64,000 nucleotides of DNA from Nocardia mikamii NBRC 108933. GTDB lineage: Bacteria; Actinomycetota; Actinomycetes; Mycobacteriales; Mycobacteriaceae. Shown here piece by piece: positions 1 to 9,916 of the stretch. The stretch is taken from positions 529,402-593,401 of the forward strand of contig NZ_BDCM01000006.1 in NCBI RefSeq assembly GCF_001613505.1, written 5' to 3'. Below the pieces are notes generated by a model, which did not search any database, was not told the DNA's origin, and saw only the letters and a program-made list of their open reading frames with translations. Position numbers and translations under genes: made by a program. Numbering within the stretch: position 1 is the first letter of the stretch; every line of letters starts with the position of its first letter.

Positions 1-147
1 GAGAACGACGACGACGGCCGCCTCGGGATCCGCAGCGAGCTGGACCAGGAATGGACGCGCCGCCGGCATCGTCAGGAATTGCGCGACGAGGACGAGCGGC
101 CCGCCGAAGTCGCCGCCATCGAGGTGGTCGACGAACCGGGCGACTGA
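1..147 (+). CDS. C-terminal fragment of an unknown protein
   Basis: An open frame enters at the left edge and runs 48 codons to a TGA at 145-147. The visible tail is very acidic and Arg-rich (starts ENDDDGRLG, ends VVDEPGD) with no recognisable domain, and looks like a disordered C-terminus. Codon third positions are GC-rich like the neighbouring genes, so the frame is probably genuine. The body of the gene lies outside the window, so no function can be assigned. Confidence 0.55.
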   Translation, partial: ENDDDGRLGIRSELDQEWTRRRHRQELRDEDERPAEVAAIEVVDEPGD

Positions 148-196
148 CCGGCGGCCGGTCGGGCCGGGCGCCGCGGGACATGTCCGCGGTGGTCGC

Positions 197-202
197 TAAG
201 TT
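197..202 (+). promoter_or_regulatory. -10 hexamer of a predicted leaderless DUF2461 mRNA
   Basis: TAAGTT fits the actinobacterial TAnnnT -10 pattern. Its last T is at position -7 relative to the A of the ATG at 209, so transcription should begin at the start codon. No clear -35 element is visible. The same geometry recurs at several other genes in this window. Confidence 0.5.
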
Positions 203-208
203 GGCGGT

Positions 209-844
209 ATGAGCGGATTCGCGGGGTTCCCGTTCGCCGGACTCGACTTCTACGAGGATCTGGAAGCCGACAACTCGAAGGCTTTCTGGACCGCCAACAA
301 GCACGTCTACGAGCAGTCCGTGCGGGCGCCGATGGTGGCGCTGACCACTGAACTGGAGAACGACTTCGGACCGGCGAAGATCTTCCGGCCTTATCGCGAT
401 GTGCGGTTCTCCAAGAACAAGGCGCCCTACAAGGACCATCAGGGCGCGGTGGTCCGGACCGCCCCGGGAGCGGGGTGGTACGTCCAGATCGGCGCGCCCG
501 GACTGTATGTGGCCGGTGGGGTGTACGCACCGACACCCGAGCAGCTCGCGCGGCTGCGCACGACCATCGACGACGAGGTACGCGGTCACGAACTGCGGGC
601 GCTGCTCGACGGTGTGGCGGCGGCCGGCTACGTGATCGGCGGGGAGCAACTGAAGACCCGGCCCAAGGGTTTCCCCGCCGACCATCCACGCATCGACCTG
701 CTGCGCCACAAATCCCTGGTGATTCACAAGGACTTCGGCGCACCGCCCTGGCTGGAAACACCACGCGCCGCCACCGAGGTCCGGGCCGCCTGGGAGGACC
801 TGCGGCCCGTCGTCGAGTGGCTGGCCGCGGTCATCGGCAACTGA
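209..844 (+). CDS. DUF2461 family protein
   Basis: A 211-residue protein with the pattern of the DUF2461/TIGR02453 family: an N-terminal FPFAGLDFYEDLEADNSK segment, a central RPYRDVRFSKNKAPYKDH motif, and PKGFPADHPRIDLLRHKSL towards the end. Length is normal for the family. Its biochemical role is unknown to me. There is no Shine-Dalgarno sequence, but TAAGTT at 197-202 ends exactly seven bases before the ATG, so a leaderless mRNA is likely and supports this start. It converges on egtD with a 27-bp gap. Confidence 0.85.
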   Translation: MSGFAGFPFAGLDFYEDLEADNSKAFWTANKHVYEQSVRAPMVALTTELENDFGPAKIFRPYRDVRFSKNKAPYKDHQGAVVRTAPGAGWYVQIGAPGLYVAGGVYAPTPEQLARLRTTIDDEVRGHELRALLDGVAAAGYVIGGEQLKTRPKGFPADHPRIDLLRHKSLVIHKDFGAPPWLETPRAATEVRAAWEDLRPVVEWLAAVIGN

Positions 845-871
845 CCTCGGCGGAAGACCGGTGCCGGGCAG

Positions 872-1843
872 TCAGCGTCGTTCGGCCAGGACCAGCACGA
901 AACGCTCGTCCGGATCGGTCCACACCTCTTCGGTGGCGAACCCGGCGCTGTCCAGTTCCCGGCCGAGTCCGTCCACGCGGAACTTGGCCGAGATCTCGGT
1001 GCGCATCTGCTCACCCTCGGCGAAGTTCACGACCAGGTCGAGATCGGCGACGGTGACCCTCATATCCCGGGTCGCCGCCAACCGCATCTCGATCCACTCG
1101 TTCTCCGCGTCCCAGTGGGCGATATGCGCGAAGGCGTCCGGGTCGAAGTCGGCATGCAACCGAGAGTTCAACACGTGCAGCACATTTCGATTGAATTCGG
1201 CCGTCACGCCCGCGGCATCGTCGTAAGCGGGCACCAGCACCGCCGGATCGGTGACCAGGCCGGCGCCGAGCAGCAGCTGCTCACCGGGTTCGAGGACCTG
1301 CTGAATGCCGGCCAGGAATTCGGCCCGCTCCTGCGGGACCAGATTGCCGATGGTGCCGCCCAGGAATGCGATCATCCGCCGACCACCGCGCGGGAGATTG
1401 TGCAGGGTTTCGGTGAAATCGCTGACCACCCCGTGCACCGCGAGATTCGGGAATTCGGTACCGATCTGCTCGGCGGCACCGCGCAGCGCCGACACCGACA
1501 CATCCTGCGGCACATACGTTTTCAGTGGGCCCTCGGCCAACAGGGCCGACAGCAGCAGCCGCGTCTTGGCCGCCGAGCCGGCGCCCAGCTCCACCAGTAC
1601 CTCGGCCTGGGCGGTGCGCGCGATATCGCCGACCACCCGCTCCAGCAGTGCGCGCTCCGTGCGGGTCGGGTAGTACTCCGGAAGTTCGGTGATCGCTTCG
1701 AACAGTTCGCTACCGCGCGCATCGTAGAACCACTTCGGCGGCAACGTCTTCGGATCAGCGGTGAGTCCGGTCCGAGCGTCCGACCGCAGGGCGGCGTCGA
1801 GATCGTCGTCGGTGAGGTGGATATCCAGCGTCGGTTCGCTCAT
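872..1843 (-). CDS. egtD: Histidine N-alpha-methyltransferase EgtD
   Basis: EgtD (323 aa) trimethylates the alpha-amino group of L-histidine with SAM to give hercynine, the committed step of ergothioneine synthesis in the cytosol. The SAM-binding region is seen in VELGAGSAAKTRLLL, followed by FLGGTIGNL. YYPTRTERALL carries the substrate-side Tyr region and MRTEISAKF the conserved Glu and Ser expected to hold the histidine amino group. Length matches the family. The ATG overlaps the egtC stop as ATGA, so the two are translationally coupled in an egtA-B-C-D operon. Confidence 0.97.
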   Translation of the reverse strand: MSEPTLDIHLTDDDLDAALRSDARTGLTADPKTLPPKWFYDARGSELFEAITELPEYYPTRTERALLERVVGDIARTAQAEVLVELGAGSAAKTRLLLSALLAEGPLKTYVPQDVSVSALRGAAEQIGTEFPNLAVHGVVSDFTETLHNLPRGGRRMIAFLGGTIGNLVPQERAEFLAGIQQVLEPGEQLLLGAGLVTDPAVLVPAYDDAAGVTAEFNRNVLHVLNSRLHADFDPDAFAHIAHWDAENEWIEMRLAATRDMRVTVADLDLVVNFAEGEQMRTEISAKFRVDGLGRELDSAGFATEEVWTDPDERFVLVLAERR

Positions 1844-2685
1844 GAACGGGCCCTTTCGGATTCATCAGGTCCTGCGGAGAGGGTGGGTTGTGCTGCGTCC
1901 AGCGGCTCGACCACGAGAAGACCGGGCCGCACCGTCACCACCTGCCGGTCGGTGATCGGCTGCCAGCGTGGATCGTCGTCGTACGGTTCGGAGGAAACCA
2001 CCGCGACCTCGTCGGTGACGAGCACCGACAGCGAGTGGTGAACAGTTGTCGCCCACAGCGTTTCGCCGTCGCCGAGCAGCAGGTTCAGCCGGGCGCTCGG
2101 CGCCTGCGCCAGGACGGCGCGAACCGTCGCCGTCACCGCGGCCGCGACGGCCCGCAGCCGGGCGGCGGACTCGCTGCGTCCCTCGAACGCCGACGACAGC
2201 GCGCCGATTCCGTCCAAGGCGGCGCGCAGCACCACCCACAGCGCGGCGGAATCGGTCGCCGATTCGGCATCCAGCAGGTCCGGCGACCCGAATTGCTTGG
2301 CCACCGTGGGCAACACCGTGCGCCAGTTCTGAATCACGCCGTTGTGGCTGAACCCCCACCCGCCGTCGGTGAACGGAGCGCAGGCGGTCCGTTCCACCGG
2401 CATGCCGACCGTGGCCGAACGCACCGCGGCCACCACCGCCGGCGAGGACAGCTGCGGCAGCACCTCCTCCACCGCGGGGTCGGTCCAGATCGGCGCGGAA
2501 TTGCGGTAGCGGCTCGCGGCCCCGTCCCCGGTCCACCACGCGACCCCGAAACCGTCGGCGTTGACGGTTCCCCCGTGGCGCATATCGTTCGGCGCCCACG
2601 ACTGGGTGCGCAGCGAATGCGGTCCGCGGGTGAGTAATTCACCGACCGGAGCCGGTGGTCCCAGATAGCCGAGATGTCGGCACAT
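1840..2685 (-). CDS. egtC: Gamma-glutamyl-hercynylcysteine S-oxide hydrolase EgtC
   Basis: A 281-residue class II glutamine amidotransferase-like hydrolase that removes the glutamyl group from the EgtB product. The N-terminus MCRHLGYLG places the nucleophilic Cys at position 2 after Met removal. NADGFGVAWW and the later FSHNGVIQNW are typical Ntn-hydrolase elements of EgtC. It overlaps egtB upstream and egtD downstream by ATGA (2685 and 1843), so translation of the three is coupled. Confidence 0.96.
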   Translation of the reverse strand: MCRHLGYLGPPAPVGELLTRGPHSLRTQSWAPNDMRHGGTVNADGFGVAWWTGDGAASRYRNSAPIWTDPAVEEVLPQLSSPAVVAAVRSATVGMPVERTACAPFTDGGWGFSHNGVIQNWRTVLPTVAKQFGSPDLLDAESATDSAALWVVLRAALDGIGALSSAFEGRSESAARLRAVAAAVTATVRAVLAQAPSARLNLLLGDGETLWATTVHHSLSVLVTDEVAVVSSEPYDDDPRWQPITDRQVVTVRPGLLVVEPLDAAQPTLSAGPDESERARS

Positions 2686-4022
2686 CAGCGCTCGTCCGGT
2701 CGCAGATCGCGGGCGAGACGGAAGCCGGAGAAGATCTGCCGGCGGATCGGGTGGTCCCAGTTGCGGAAGGTGCTGCGGCAGGCGACGGGGTCGGTGCCGA
2801 AGGATCCGCCACGCAGGACGCGGTAGTCACCACCGAAGAACACCTCGGAATATTCGCGGTAGGGAAAGGCGGCGAATCCGGGATACGGCTCGAAACCCGA
2901 CGCGGTCCACTCCCAGACGTCGCCGATCAACTGATGCACCCCGAACGGTGACGCACCGGCCGGGTAGGCGCCGACATCCGCCGGTTCCAGATGGCGCTGC
3001 CCCAGATTGGCGGTGGTCTCGTCGGGATCGGCGTCGCCCCACGGATACCGCCGCGACCGCCCGCTGGCCGGATCGAACCGCGCGGCCTTCTCCCATTCGG
3101 CCTCGGTGGGCAAACGCTTCCCGGCCCAGTTGGCGTAGGCCTCCGCCTCGAACCAGCACACGTGCACCACCGGCTGCTGCGGGCGCACCGGCGCCGGCGT
3201 GCCGAAAACCCTTCGCCACCAGCGGTTGTCGCTGTCTCGCTCCCAGAACTGGGGTGCGGACAGATCGGCCTCCACGCGGTGGGCCCAGCCGCGCCCCGAC
3301 CACAGCTCGGGCCGGTGATAGCCACCGTCCTCGATGAACGCCACGTATTGCGCATTCGTCACCGGTGCCGCATCGATCGCGAATCCGGACAGCTGGACGC
3401 GATGTTCGGGACGCTCGTTGTCGAGGGCCCACGGGTCCGATGAGGTGCCCATGGTGAATTCGCCTGCGGGAATGACGACTTCGTCGCCGACCGCGACGCG
3501 CGCGGCCGGTGCCGGCGCGGCCGTCAGCACCGCGGCGCCCGCGCGCAGCTGATGGGTGGCCAGCATGGTCTCGTCGTGCTGTTGCTCGTGCTGGGCGATC
3601 ATCCCGAAGGCGAAACCGCTGTGCACCAGCCGGTTTCCCCGCAGCGGACTGGAATTCAGGACATCGAGCACCTTGTCCCGCACGGTGCCCACGTACCCGC
3701 GTGCCTGCACCGGGTCCAGCAGCGGCAGCGCCGGACGGTCGGCGCGGGCATGCCGGAAGGCGTCGTAGAGATGGTCGATATCGGCCCGCACCGGCTCGCG
3801 CCCGCCGACATCGCGGACCAGCCACAGTTCCTCCTGGTTGCCGATATGCGCCAGATCCCACACCAGCGGGCTCATCAGCGGCGAATGCTGGGCAACCAGC
3901 TCGGCCTCGTCGACCGCCTCGGTCAGCACCGTCGTGCGGGCGCGGGCGCGAGTCAGGACCTCCGCGATCTGTGCGCGTAATCGCTCGGTCGCGGCGTGAT
4001 CGGTTCCGGTGTGAACGGTCAT
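2685..4022 (-). CDS. egtB: Iron(II)-dependent hercynine sulfoxide synthase EgtB
   Basis: EgtB (445 aa) joins gamma-glutamylcysteine to hercynine with O2, forming the C-S bond. The N-terminal DinB-like domain has a His in WDLAHIGNQ and the HEQQHDE pair that together supply the three His iron ligands. The C-terminal formylglycine-generating-type domain shows GEFTMGTS, PTEAEWEKAAR, YPWGD and GDVWEWTASGF. An in-frame extension runs upstream to 4196 but would overlap egtA. The ATG at 4022 has a GGGAGAG Shine-Dalgarno sequence and gives the usual length, so it was chosen. Confidence 0.96.
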   Translation of the reverse strand: MTVHTGTDHAATERLRAQIAEVLTRARARTTVLTEAVDEAELVAQHSPLMSPLVWDLAHIGNQEELWLVRDVGGREPVRADIDHLYDAFRHARADRPALPLLDPVQARGYVGTVRDKVLDVLNSSPLRGNRLVHSGFAFGMIAQHEQQHDETMLATHQLRAGAAVLTAAPAPAARVAVGDEVVIPAGEFTMGTSSDPWALDNERPEHRVQLSGFAIDAAPVTNAQYVAFIEDGGYHRPELWSGRGWAHRVEADLSAPQFWERDSDNRWWRRVFGTPAPVRPQQPVVHVCWFEAEAYANWAGKRLPTEAEWEKAARFDPASGRSRRYPWGDADPDETTANLGQRHLEPADVGAYPAGASPFGVHQLIGDVWEWTASGFEPYPGFAAFPYREYSEVFFGGDYRVLRGGSFGTDPVACRSTFRNWDHPIRRQIFSGFRLARDLRPDER

Positions 4023-4080
4023 CAGTGCTCTCCCAAGGGTCGTGCCCGGCGGCCTCGTCGCACCGAAGCGCCGGTCGTAC

Positions 4081-5367
4081 TCATTCGGCCGTCTCGGCGG
4101 GTGCGCAGCGGGCAACCTCCCCGTCCGGAATGCGCCCGCTGCGACATCGCCGTACCGCGGCCCACACCTGCTCGGCGGCCTCGTCGCTGCGGGCATGCTC
4201 GGCGGCGAGGGTCAGCAATTCGACCGCGACGGAACGGATCTGAGGGTCGGCCAGGCCACAGCGGGCGGCCGAGACCCATTCGTCGGCGACCGGTTCGGCC
4301 AGCGCGGTCGCCTCCGCGACGACCGCCGGCGCCGACATCAGCGCATCGACGACGTGGATCGGCACGGACCACTGATCACCCGGCTGTGCGTCCAGATAAC
4401 GGACCTCCAAATGTCCGGATGCCCGCACGGGAGGAAAGACCGTGGTCAGGTGGTAGTCGAGATCCTCGACGTCCGGGCGGCGGCCGATCTCGTCGTCGAG
4501 TGCACCGCACAGCCAATCCGCGAAGGTGGCACCCGGCGGTGCCGTCCAATCCGCCTCGGCGGGGCCGCGCCGCACGCACAGCAGCGGGGTGTCCAGTGCC
4601 CAGCGGCCGTAGTCGGTGACCGGATCGGCCCAGCTCCGCACCGGCGGCCGGGTGCGAGCGTGATCGAGCCGCAGCCAGGTGCGCATCCGCTGCGACGCCC
4701 AGCCACCGGTGGGAGCACCGTGCAGATCAGGGGAACAGGCGAAGGCCGCCACGAGCGCCGGCCCGACCGCGTACAGCGCGTTCCAGCGGGCCGCGATCTC
4801 GCCGGGGTCGGCCCCCGCGTCCACGCTGACCTGCGTGGCGGCGGTATTGCACATCATCAGCTTGCCGTACGGGCCGACGCCCGCGAACGCCCGTTCCATC
4901 GCGCGATAACGCGGCAGGCGAAGCACCCGGCGGGCCTGCCGACCGGCATCGGCGGCGGCAGAATACGTTCGGATGGATCGGGTTTCGAGCAAGTCGGAGA
5001 GAAAGCGAGAATCCTCGAGCAGCCGGGCGCAGAGTTGCGCGGCATCGGCGAAGGGGGCGCTGGACAGTTCGATCTGACCACCGGGTTCGAGGGTGATCCG
5101 GCTGCCACCGGGAAGCGCTTTGGCGGGTGAATCGGGCGAAACAGACTGTGGAGCATAAGGACCCAGCGCATCCGCGAGCATCGACAAGCGCGGACGCGAA
5201 TCCGGCGCCGACAGCTCCCCGCGAGCGGTGAGCCACTCCAGTTCGGCACCGATCAACGTGGGTGGGCCCTGTTTGAAACAGACACCTCCCACATATGCCT
5301 CCGCCGCGGCGCGCGAGGATAAACCGGCACCCAATCCGGCCGGCGCCTTGTCCACCGTTACCGCCAT
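4081..5367 (-). CDS. egtA: Glutamate-cysteine ligase EgtA
   Basis: EgtA (428 aa) makes gamma-glutamylcysteine for the EgtB reaction. It has the glutamate-cysteine ligase family 2 fold: LIGAELEWLT near the N-terminus, GGQIELSSAP, and MMCNTAATQVSVDAG. The chosen ATG (MAVTVDKAP) follows a GGAGG Shine-Dalgarno sequence at about six bases. A longer frame to 5481 lacks one and starts with non-family sequence. It is the first gene of the minus-strand operon, 58 bp ahead of egtB, and is transcribed divergently from egtE. Confidence 0.94.
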   Translation of the reverse strand: MAVTVDKAPAGLGAGLSSRAAAEAYVGGVCFKQGPPTLIGAELEWLTARGELSAPDSRPRLSMLADALGPYAPQSVSPDSPAKALPGGSRITLEPGGQIELSSAPFADAAQLCARLLEDSRFLSDLLETRSIRTYSAAADAGRQARRVLRLPRYRAMERAFAGVGPYGKLMMCNTAATQVSVDAGADPGEIAARWNALYAVGPALVAAFACSPDLHGAPTGGWASQRMRTWLRLDHARTRPPVRSWADPVTDYGRWALDTPLLCVRRGPAEADWTAPPGATFADWLCGALDDEIGRRPDVEDLDYHLTTVFPPVRASGHLEVRYLDAQPGDQWSVPIHVVDALMSAPAVVAEATALAEPVADEWVSAARCGLADPQIRSVAVELLTLAAEHARSDEAAEQVWAAVRRCRSGRIPDGEVARCAPAETAE

Positions 5368-5798
5368 GCCAACCTCCGCTCGAGCCTGCGGGGGATCACC
5401 CACCGCGTTCCGCCCACCCTGAACCGATATCGGCGACAGTGCCGCATCGACCGGGTGCCGGTATTGCGTGTAGCAGTGCAACGAGAGACCGCGCCCGGTT
5501 CTTCCGTCGCTCGAACCAGGGTAGCCGCGTCCACCGACACAGAATCCGTCGAAATGGTGAACATGCCGGTCACGGCAGTATCACCAGCACCACCGCCCCC
5601 ACCGAACGCCGCTGTTCCAGCTCTCGATGGCGGCTCGCGGCCCGCGGGGACCGCCGGGTGTCGCGCCTGGGCGCGCGGTGGCTCGGCGACGACCGGCCGT
5701 GCCCACCGGGACGGAGGGCCACGGAGTCCGGGCAGCTGATTCGTGCCGTTCCCGAGACGCCCGGCGCCGAGAGCCGGTGATGGCCTACGGTCGACAGG
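5368..5798. promoter_or_regulatory. Divergent egtA/egtE intergenic region
   Basis: This 431-bp gap must carry the promoters for the egtA-B-C-D operon and for egtE. TACGGT at 5786-5791 is a plausible egtE -10, placing transcription within one base of its GTG start. I see no open frame with convincing protein character and no strong dyad. Short frames on both strands look like GC-rich noise. Confidence 0.5.
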
Positions 5799-6986
5799 GT
5801 GCTCGATACCGACCTGCTGCGCGCCGATATACCCGCCTACGACACCGCCGGGACTCCGCCGGTCTTCCTCGACAGCGCCGGGTCCTCGTTACCTCCGCGA
5901 ATCGTCGTCGACACCGCCGTCGCACATCTGCGGCGCGAGGCGGAGATCGGCGGATATCGCGCCGCCTCGGAGCGGCTCGACGATCTGGCGGCGGTCAAGA
6001 CCGCGATCGCCACGCTGATCAACGCCGACGCCTCGGCGATCGCCCTGAGCGACAGCGCCTCCCGTTCCTGGTCGGATTTCTTCTACGCCGTACCGCTGCG
6101 GCCGGGCGATCGCATCCTGGTCTCGGGGTCGGACTACGCCAGCAATGTGATCGCGGCCTTGCAGCGAGCGCGGGCGGCGGGCGCGACCGTCGAGGCCATT
6201 CCCAGCGACGAGACCGGGCAGATCGATCTGGTGGCTCTCGACAGCATGCTCGACGACCGGGTGAAGATCGTCTCGCTGTTGCACGCTCCCACCAACGGCG
6301 GGCTGGTCAACCCGGTCGCCGAGGCCACCCGCATCGCCCATCGCGTCGGTGCGCTGGTCCTGCTGGACGCCTGCCAATCCGCCGGTCAGATCGGCATCGA
6401 CGTCGCGGAACTGGGCGTCGACGCGATGTCGGCCACCGGCCGGAAGTGGTTGCGCGGTCCGCGCGGCACCGGCTTCCTCTACATCCACCCGGACGTCTGC
6501 CGCGAACTCGAACCCAGCCGCCTCGATCTGCACAGCGCCGCGTGGACCGGGCCCCAGGACTACCGCGTCGCCTCCGATGCGAGCCGCTTCGAATTCTGGG
6601 AATGCGACGTGGCGGCGCGACTGGGCCTCGGCGCGGCGGTGCGGTACCTGCTGGATCTGGGACCGGAGAACGTCTACGCCGATGTTGCCGCCAAGGCGCG
6701 GCATCTGCGCGAGAATCTGCCGTCGATCCGGGGAATCACGGTGCGGGACCTGGGCACCGAACATTCCGGCATCGTCTCGTTCACCGTCGACGGCGTCGAT
6801 CCGGCCGAGGTCCGCGAGACGCTGCGGGCCGCCGACATCACGGTGACGGTCAGCTACCGTAGCTCCACGTTGCTCGACATGTCCGCGCGGCGGCTCGAGT
6901 CGGTGATACGAGCCTCGCCGCACTGCTTCGTCACCCGCGAGGAGCTCGATCGCTTCCTCGAGGCCGTCGACCGCCTCGCGGGTTGA
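5799..6986 (+). CDS. egtE: PLP-dependent hercynylcysteine sulfoxide lyase EgtE
   Basis: EgtE (395 aa) cleaves the C-S bond of hercynylcysteine sulfoxide to release ergothioneine. It is a fold-type I aminotransferase class V-like enzyme: FLDSAGSSLPPRIV near the start, LLDACQSAGQIGIDV with the cofactor-binding Asp, and SATGRKWLRGPRGTGFLYI with the Schiff-base Lys. The start is GTG, with a TACGGT -10 seven bases upstream and no Shine-Dalgarno sequence. In mycobacteria egtE follows egtD in the same operon; here it is divergent from egtA. Confidence 0.93.
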   Translation: MLDTDLLRADIPAYDTAGTPPVFLDSAGSSLPPRIVVDTAVAHLRREAEIGGYRAASERLDDLAAVKTAIATLINADASAIALSDSASRSWSDFFYAVPLRPGDRILVSGSDYASNVIAALQRARAAGATVEAIPSDETGQIDLVALDSMLDDRVKIVSLLHAPTNGGLVNPVAEATRIAHRVGALVLLDACQSAGQIGIDVAELGVDAMSATGRKWLRGPRGTGFLYIHPDVCRELEPSRLDLHSAAWTGPQDYRVASDASRFEFWECDVAARLGLGAAVRYLLDLGPENVYADVAAKARHLRENLPSIRGITVRDLGTEHSGIVSFTVDGVDPAEVRETLRAADITVTVSYRSSTLLDMSARRLESVIRASPHCFVTREELDRFLEAVDRLAG

Positions 6987-7134
6987 GGCGGCCGAACCGA
7001 GTTCCGATTTTCATCGTGTCATTCGTAGTGCGACGCTGAAACGATCACGCTCCGGCGCCGGCTAACGCCGCGCCCGCGCACCGAGATAGTGCAGATGTGC
7101 CGACCGCCGGTCGGGTGGAGACGGGAGTTCGAGG

Positions 7135-8781
7135 GTGAGCCGGTTCACCGAGGAAATGTTCGCGACCGCACAACGTTCCCGCCGGGGGCTGATCACCGGG
7201 GAGCCGGAGACGCCACTGCGCCGGGGTTGGGACGAGATCCACCGCCTCGCCCGGCGCATGGCCGGCGGGCTCGCGGCGGCCGGAATAGAGCACGGCGACG
7301 CCGTCGGTGTGCTGGCGGGTATGCCCGCCGATATCGCGCCGGCCTGCCAGGCGATCTGGATGCGCGGTGCGTCGATCACCATGCTGCATCAGCCGACGCC
7401 GCGCACCGATCTGCAACTGTGGGCCCGCGACACCGAGACGGTGCTGCGGATGATCGAGGCTCGTGCGGTGGTGCTGGGCGCGCCGTTCGAGGTGGCGGCA
7501 CCACTGCTGGTCGAGCGCGGTATCACCGTGGTCCTGACCGACGACCTGGCCGCCGGACCCGACACCGATCCGGTGCCGACCGTGGAATCCGATATCGCGC
7601 TCCAGCAGCTGACCTCCGGTTCCACCGGGTCGCCGAAGGCCGTGCGGATCACGCACGAGAACTTCTATGTCAACGCCTACGCCATGTTCGATCGGGTGAA
7701 GTTCCAGCTCGATCAGGACGTGATGGTCAGCTGGCTGCCGCTGTTCCACGATATGGGCATGGTCGGATTCCTCAGCGTGCCGATGCAATTGGGCGCCGAG
7801 GTGGTCTGCGTGACGCCGATGGACTTCCTGCGCCGGCCGATGCTGTGGGCCGAACTCATCTCGAAATACCGTGGAACGGTCACGGCCGCACCCAATTTCG
7901 CCTATTCGCTGCTGACCCGCCGCTTGGCCCGCGCCGAGGACGGCATCGTGGATCTGAGCAGCGTGCGGTACATGTGGAACGGCGCCGAACCGGTCGATCC
8001 CGACACCATGGACGCCCTCGCGGCGGCCGGGAAACGTTTCGGGCTCAGCGCGGCCGCGCTCACGCCGGTGTACGGCATGGCCGAAACGACACTGGCGGTG
8101 TCGATTCCGGATCCGGGCGTCGGGCAGGTCGTCGACATCGTCGACGCGGATCTGCTCGAGGCGCTCGGCAAGGCGGTTCCGGCGACGGATCAGGCGGCCC
8201 ACCACGGCAATCTGCGCCGCCTGCCGTTGCTGGGCCGTCCCGTGGACAATCTCGAGATCCGGGTGGTCGACGACGAACACCGGCCGTTGCCGACCCGAAC
8301 GGTGGGCGTGCTCGAGGTGCGGGGACCGGCGGTCACCGCGGGATATGTGACCGTCGAGGGCTTCCGGCCCGCTCGCGACGCCGAGGGCTGGCTCGACACC
8401 GGCGATATCGGCTACGTGACCGAGGACGGGTCCGTGGTCGTCTGCGGCCGGATCAAGGACGTGATCATCATGGGCGGGCGCAACATCTTCCCGACCGATA
8501 TCGAACGCGCCGCGCTGCGTGTGGCCGGGGTCCGGCCGGGTAACGCGGTCGCGGTGCGTCTGGACGCCGGGCAGAAGCGCGAGAGTTTCGCGGTCGTGGT
8601 GGAGAGCAACGACTTTCAGGATCCCGAGGCGGTGCGCCGGATCGAGCACGAGGTCGTGCACGAGGTCTTCACCGCGGTCGGCGCCCGCCCGCGCAGCGTC
8701 ACCGTCCTCGGCCCGGGCGCGCTGCCGAAGACGTCCTCCGGGAAGCTGCGCCGCTCAGCCACCGCGGCGCATCTGAACTGA
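7135..8781 (+). CDS. Fatty-acyl-AMP ligase/acyl-CoA synthetase, Pks16-like
   Basis: A 548-residue ANL-superfamily adenylating enzyme. Motifs are [12 protein letters not shown] near residue 158, [10 protein letters not shown] near 312, LDTGDIGY near 420, and the catalytic Lys in [11 protein letters not shown] near the C-terminus. The sequence closely recalls M. tuberculosis Pks16 (Rv1013), which despite its name is a stand-alone ligase, and pth and rplY lie nearby as they do there. The substrate is probably a fatty acid, activated as acyl-AMP; whether it is passed to CoA or an acyl carrier cannot be read from sequence. Start is GTG after a GGGAG site. Confidence 0.85.
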   Translation: MSRFTEEMFATAQRSRRGLITGEPETPLRRGWDEIHRLARRMAGGLAAAGIEHGDAVGVLAGMPADIAPACQAIWMRGASITMLHQPTPRTDLQLWARDTETVLRMIEARAVVLGAPFEVAAPLLVERGITVVLTDDLAAGPDTDPVPTVESDIALQQLTSGSTGSPKAVRITHENFYVNAYAMFDRVKFQLDQDVMVSWLPLFHDMGMVGFLSVPMQLGAEVVCVTPMDFLRRPMLWAELISKYRGTVTAAPNFAYSLLTRRLARAEDGIVDLSSVRYMWNGAEPVDPDTMDALAAAGKRFGLSAAALTPVYGMAETTLAVSIPDPGVGQVVDIVDADLLEALGKAVPATDQAAHHGNLRRLPLLGRPVDNLEIRVVDDEHRPLPTRTVGVLEVRGPAVTAGYVTVEGFRPARDAEGWLDTGDIGYVTEDGSVVVCGRIKDVIIMGGRNIFPTDIERAALRVAGVRPGNAVAVRLDAGQKRESFAVVVESNDFQDPEAVRRIEHEVVHEVFTAVGARPRSVTVLGPGALPKTSSGKLRRSATAAHLN

Positions 8782-8793
8782 TCGGCACGAGAG

Positions 8794-9891
8794 TTACTGC
8801 GGTACCGGATCTTCCGACGCGTCCAACGGGTAGCGGTCGCCGAGGGGGTTGCGGTCCCGGTACACGAAAGCCGCGACCAGATCGTCGGCGACGCGGGCCA
8901 GATCGTCGCGGCCTTCGACCGCGCCGCACCAATCCAGCGGCAGCGCGTCGAGGCCGTGGCGGGCACCGAGAATATTGCCGGCCACCGAACCGGTGGAATC
9001 GGAATCACCGGAGTGGTTGACCGACAACAGGAATGCGCGGCGCAGGTCACCCGTCCGCTCGGCATCCAGCGCACAGTAGACCCCGACGGCCAGACATTCC
9101 TCGGCCACCCAGCCCGCGCCCACCTGTTCCACGCCCTCCGAGGTTCCGGTTCCGGCGTCGGCGGTGGCCACGGCCTTGCGCAGGGCGGCGGCGGTTTCCG
9201 CGCCACCGGCCACCGCCTCCACCTGACTCGTGGTGTCCTGCACGGCCGTTCGCAGATCGGCGCCGTTCACGAGCCGGTCGATCAGGGCGGCGAACGCCCC
9301 GGCGGCCAGATATCCGGTGGGATGGCCGTGGGTGAGCTGGGCACACCGCGCCGACGCCTGGAAGGCGGCCGCGGGTCCGAGGGCGGCCAATCCGAACGGG
9401 GCGGACCGCATGACCGTGCCGCATCCCTTGGAATCCTCGTTCACCGGACCCGCAACGCCGAAGGCATGTGGTTCGCGATAGCTCTGCGCCTGCCGGTTCA
9501 GCCCGCGCATACACGCGTTGCCCGGTGCGCGCACCGCGTACAGATACGGCAGACTCGCCAGCCAGCCGTCGGGGCGCGCGTCGGGTGCGTGTTCACGTTG
9601 CGTCCGCAGCCAGCGCAGATAGGCGCGGCGCAGGACCGGCGCCGGATCCGCACCCGGCGCACACCGCAACAGTCCCTCGGCGGTGAACAGGGTCATCTGG
9701 GTGTCATCGGTGATCTGCCTGGCCGCGGATTCGTCTGCCGCCGGGGCGAATCCGGTGAGCCCGTCGGGCCCGAACCAGTCGCGGATCTGTTCCAGCTTCA
9801 GGAATTCGATCGGCCAGCCCAGCGCATCACCGACCGCCCCGCCCAGCAACGTGCCCCGATACCGATCGAAAATCGTCGTGTAGTCCCGCAC
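8794..9891 (-). CDS. ADP-ribosylglycohydrolase family protein
   Basis: A 365-residue DraG-like hydrolase expected to remove ADP-ribose from a protein or small molecule. Both binuclear metal-binding signatures are intact: DDTQMT at residues 62-67 and NHSGDSDSTGS near residue 295, plus GGAVGDALGW near the N-terminus. Start is GTG, with no clear Shine-Dalgarno sequence. No ADP-ribosyltransferase is next to it, so the target is unknown. It converges on the Pks16-like gene with a 12-bp gap. Confidence 0.9.
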   Translation of the reverse strand: MRDYTTIFDRYRGTLLGGAVGDALGWPIEFLKLEQIRDWFGPDGLTGFAPAADESAARQITDDTQMTLFTAEGLLRCAPGADPAPVLRRAYLRWLRTQREHAPDARPDGWLASLPYLYAVRAPGNACMRGLNRQAQSYREPHAFGVAGPVNEDSKGCGTVMRSAPFGLAALGPAAAFQASARCAQLTHGHPTGYLAAGAFAALIDRLVNGADLRTAVQDTTSQVEAVAGGAETAAALRKAVATADAGTGTSEGVEQVGAGWVAEECLAVGVYCALDAERTGDLRRAFLLSVNHSGDSDSTGSVAGNILGARHGLDALPLDWCGAVEGRDDLARVADDLVAAFVYRDRNPLGDRYPLDASEDPVPQ

Positions 9892-9916
9892 AGCACCGAT
9901 CTTCGCACCAGATCAC

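Noticed and set aside
5627..6862. A 411-codon plus-strand frame overlapping egtE
   Set aside because: It is Arg-rich and out of frame with egtE, which has intact PLP-enzyme motifs.
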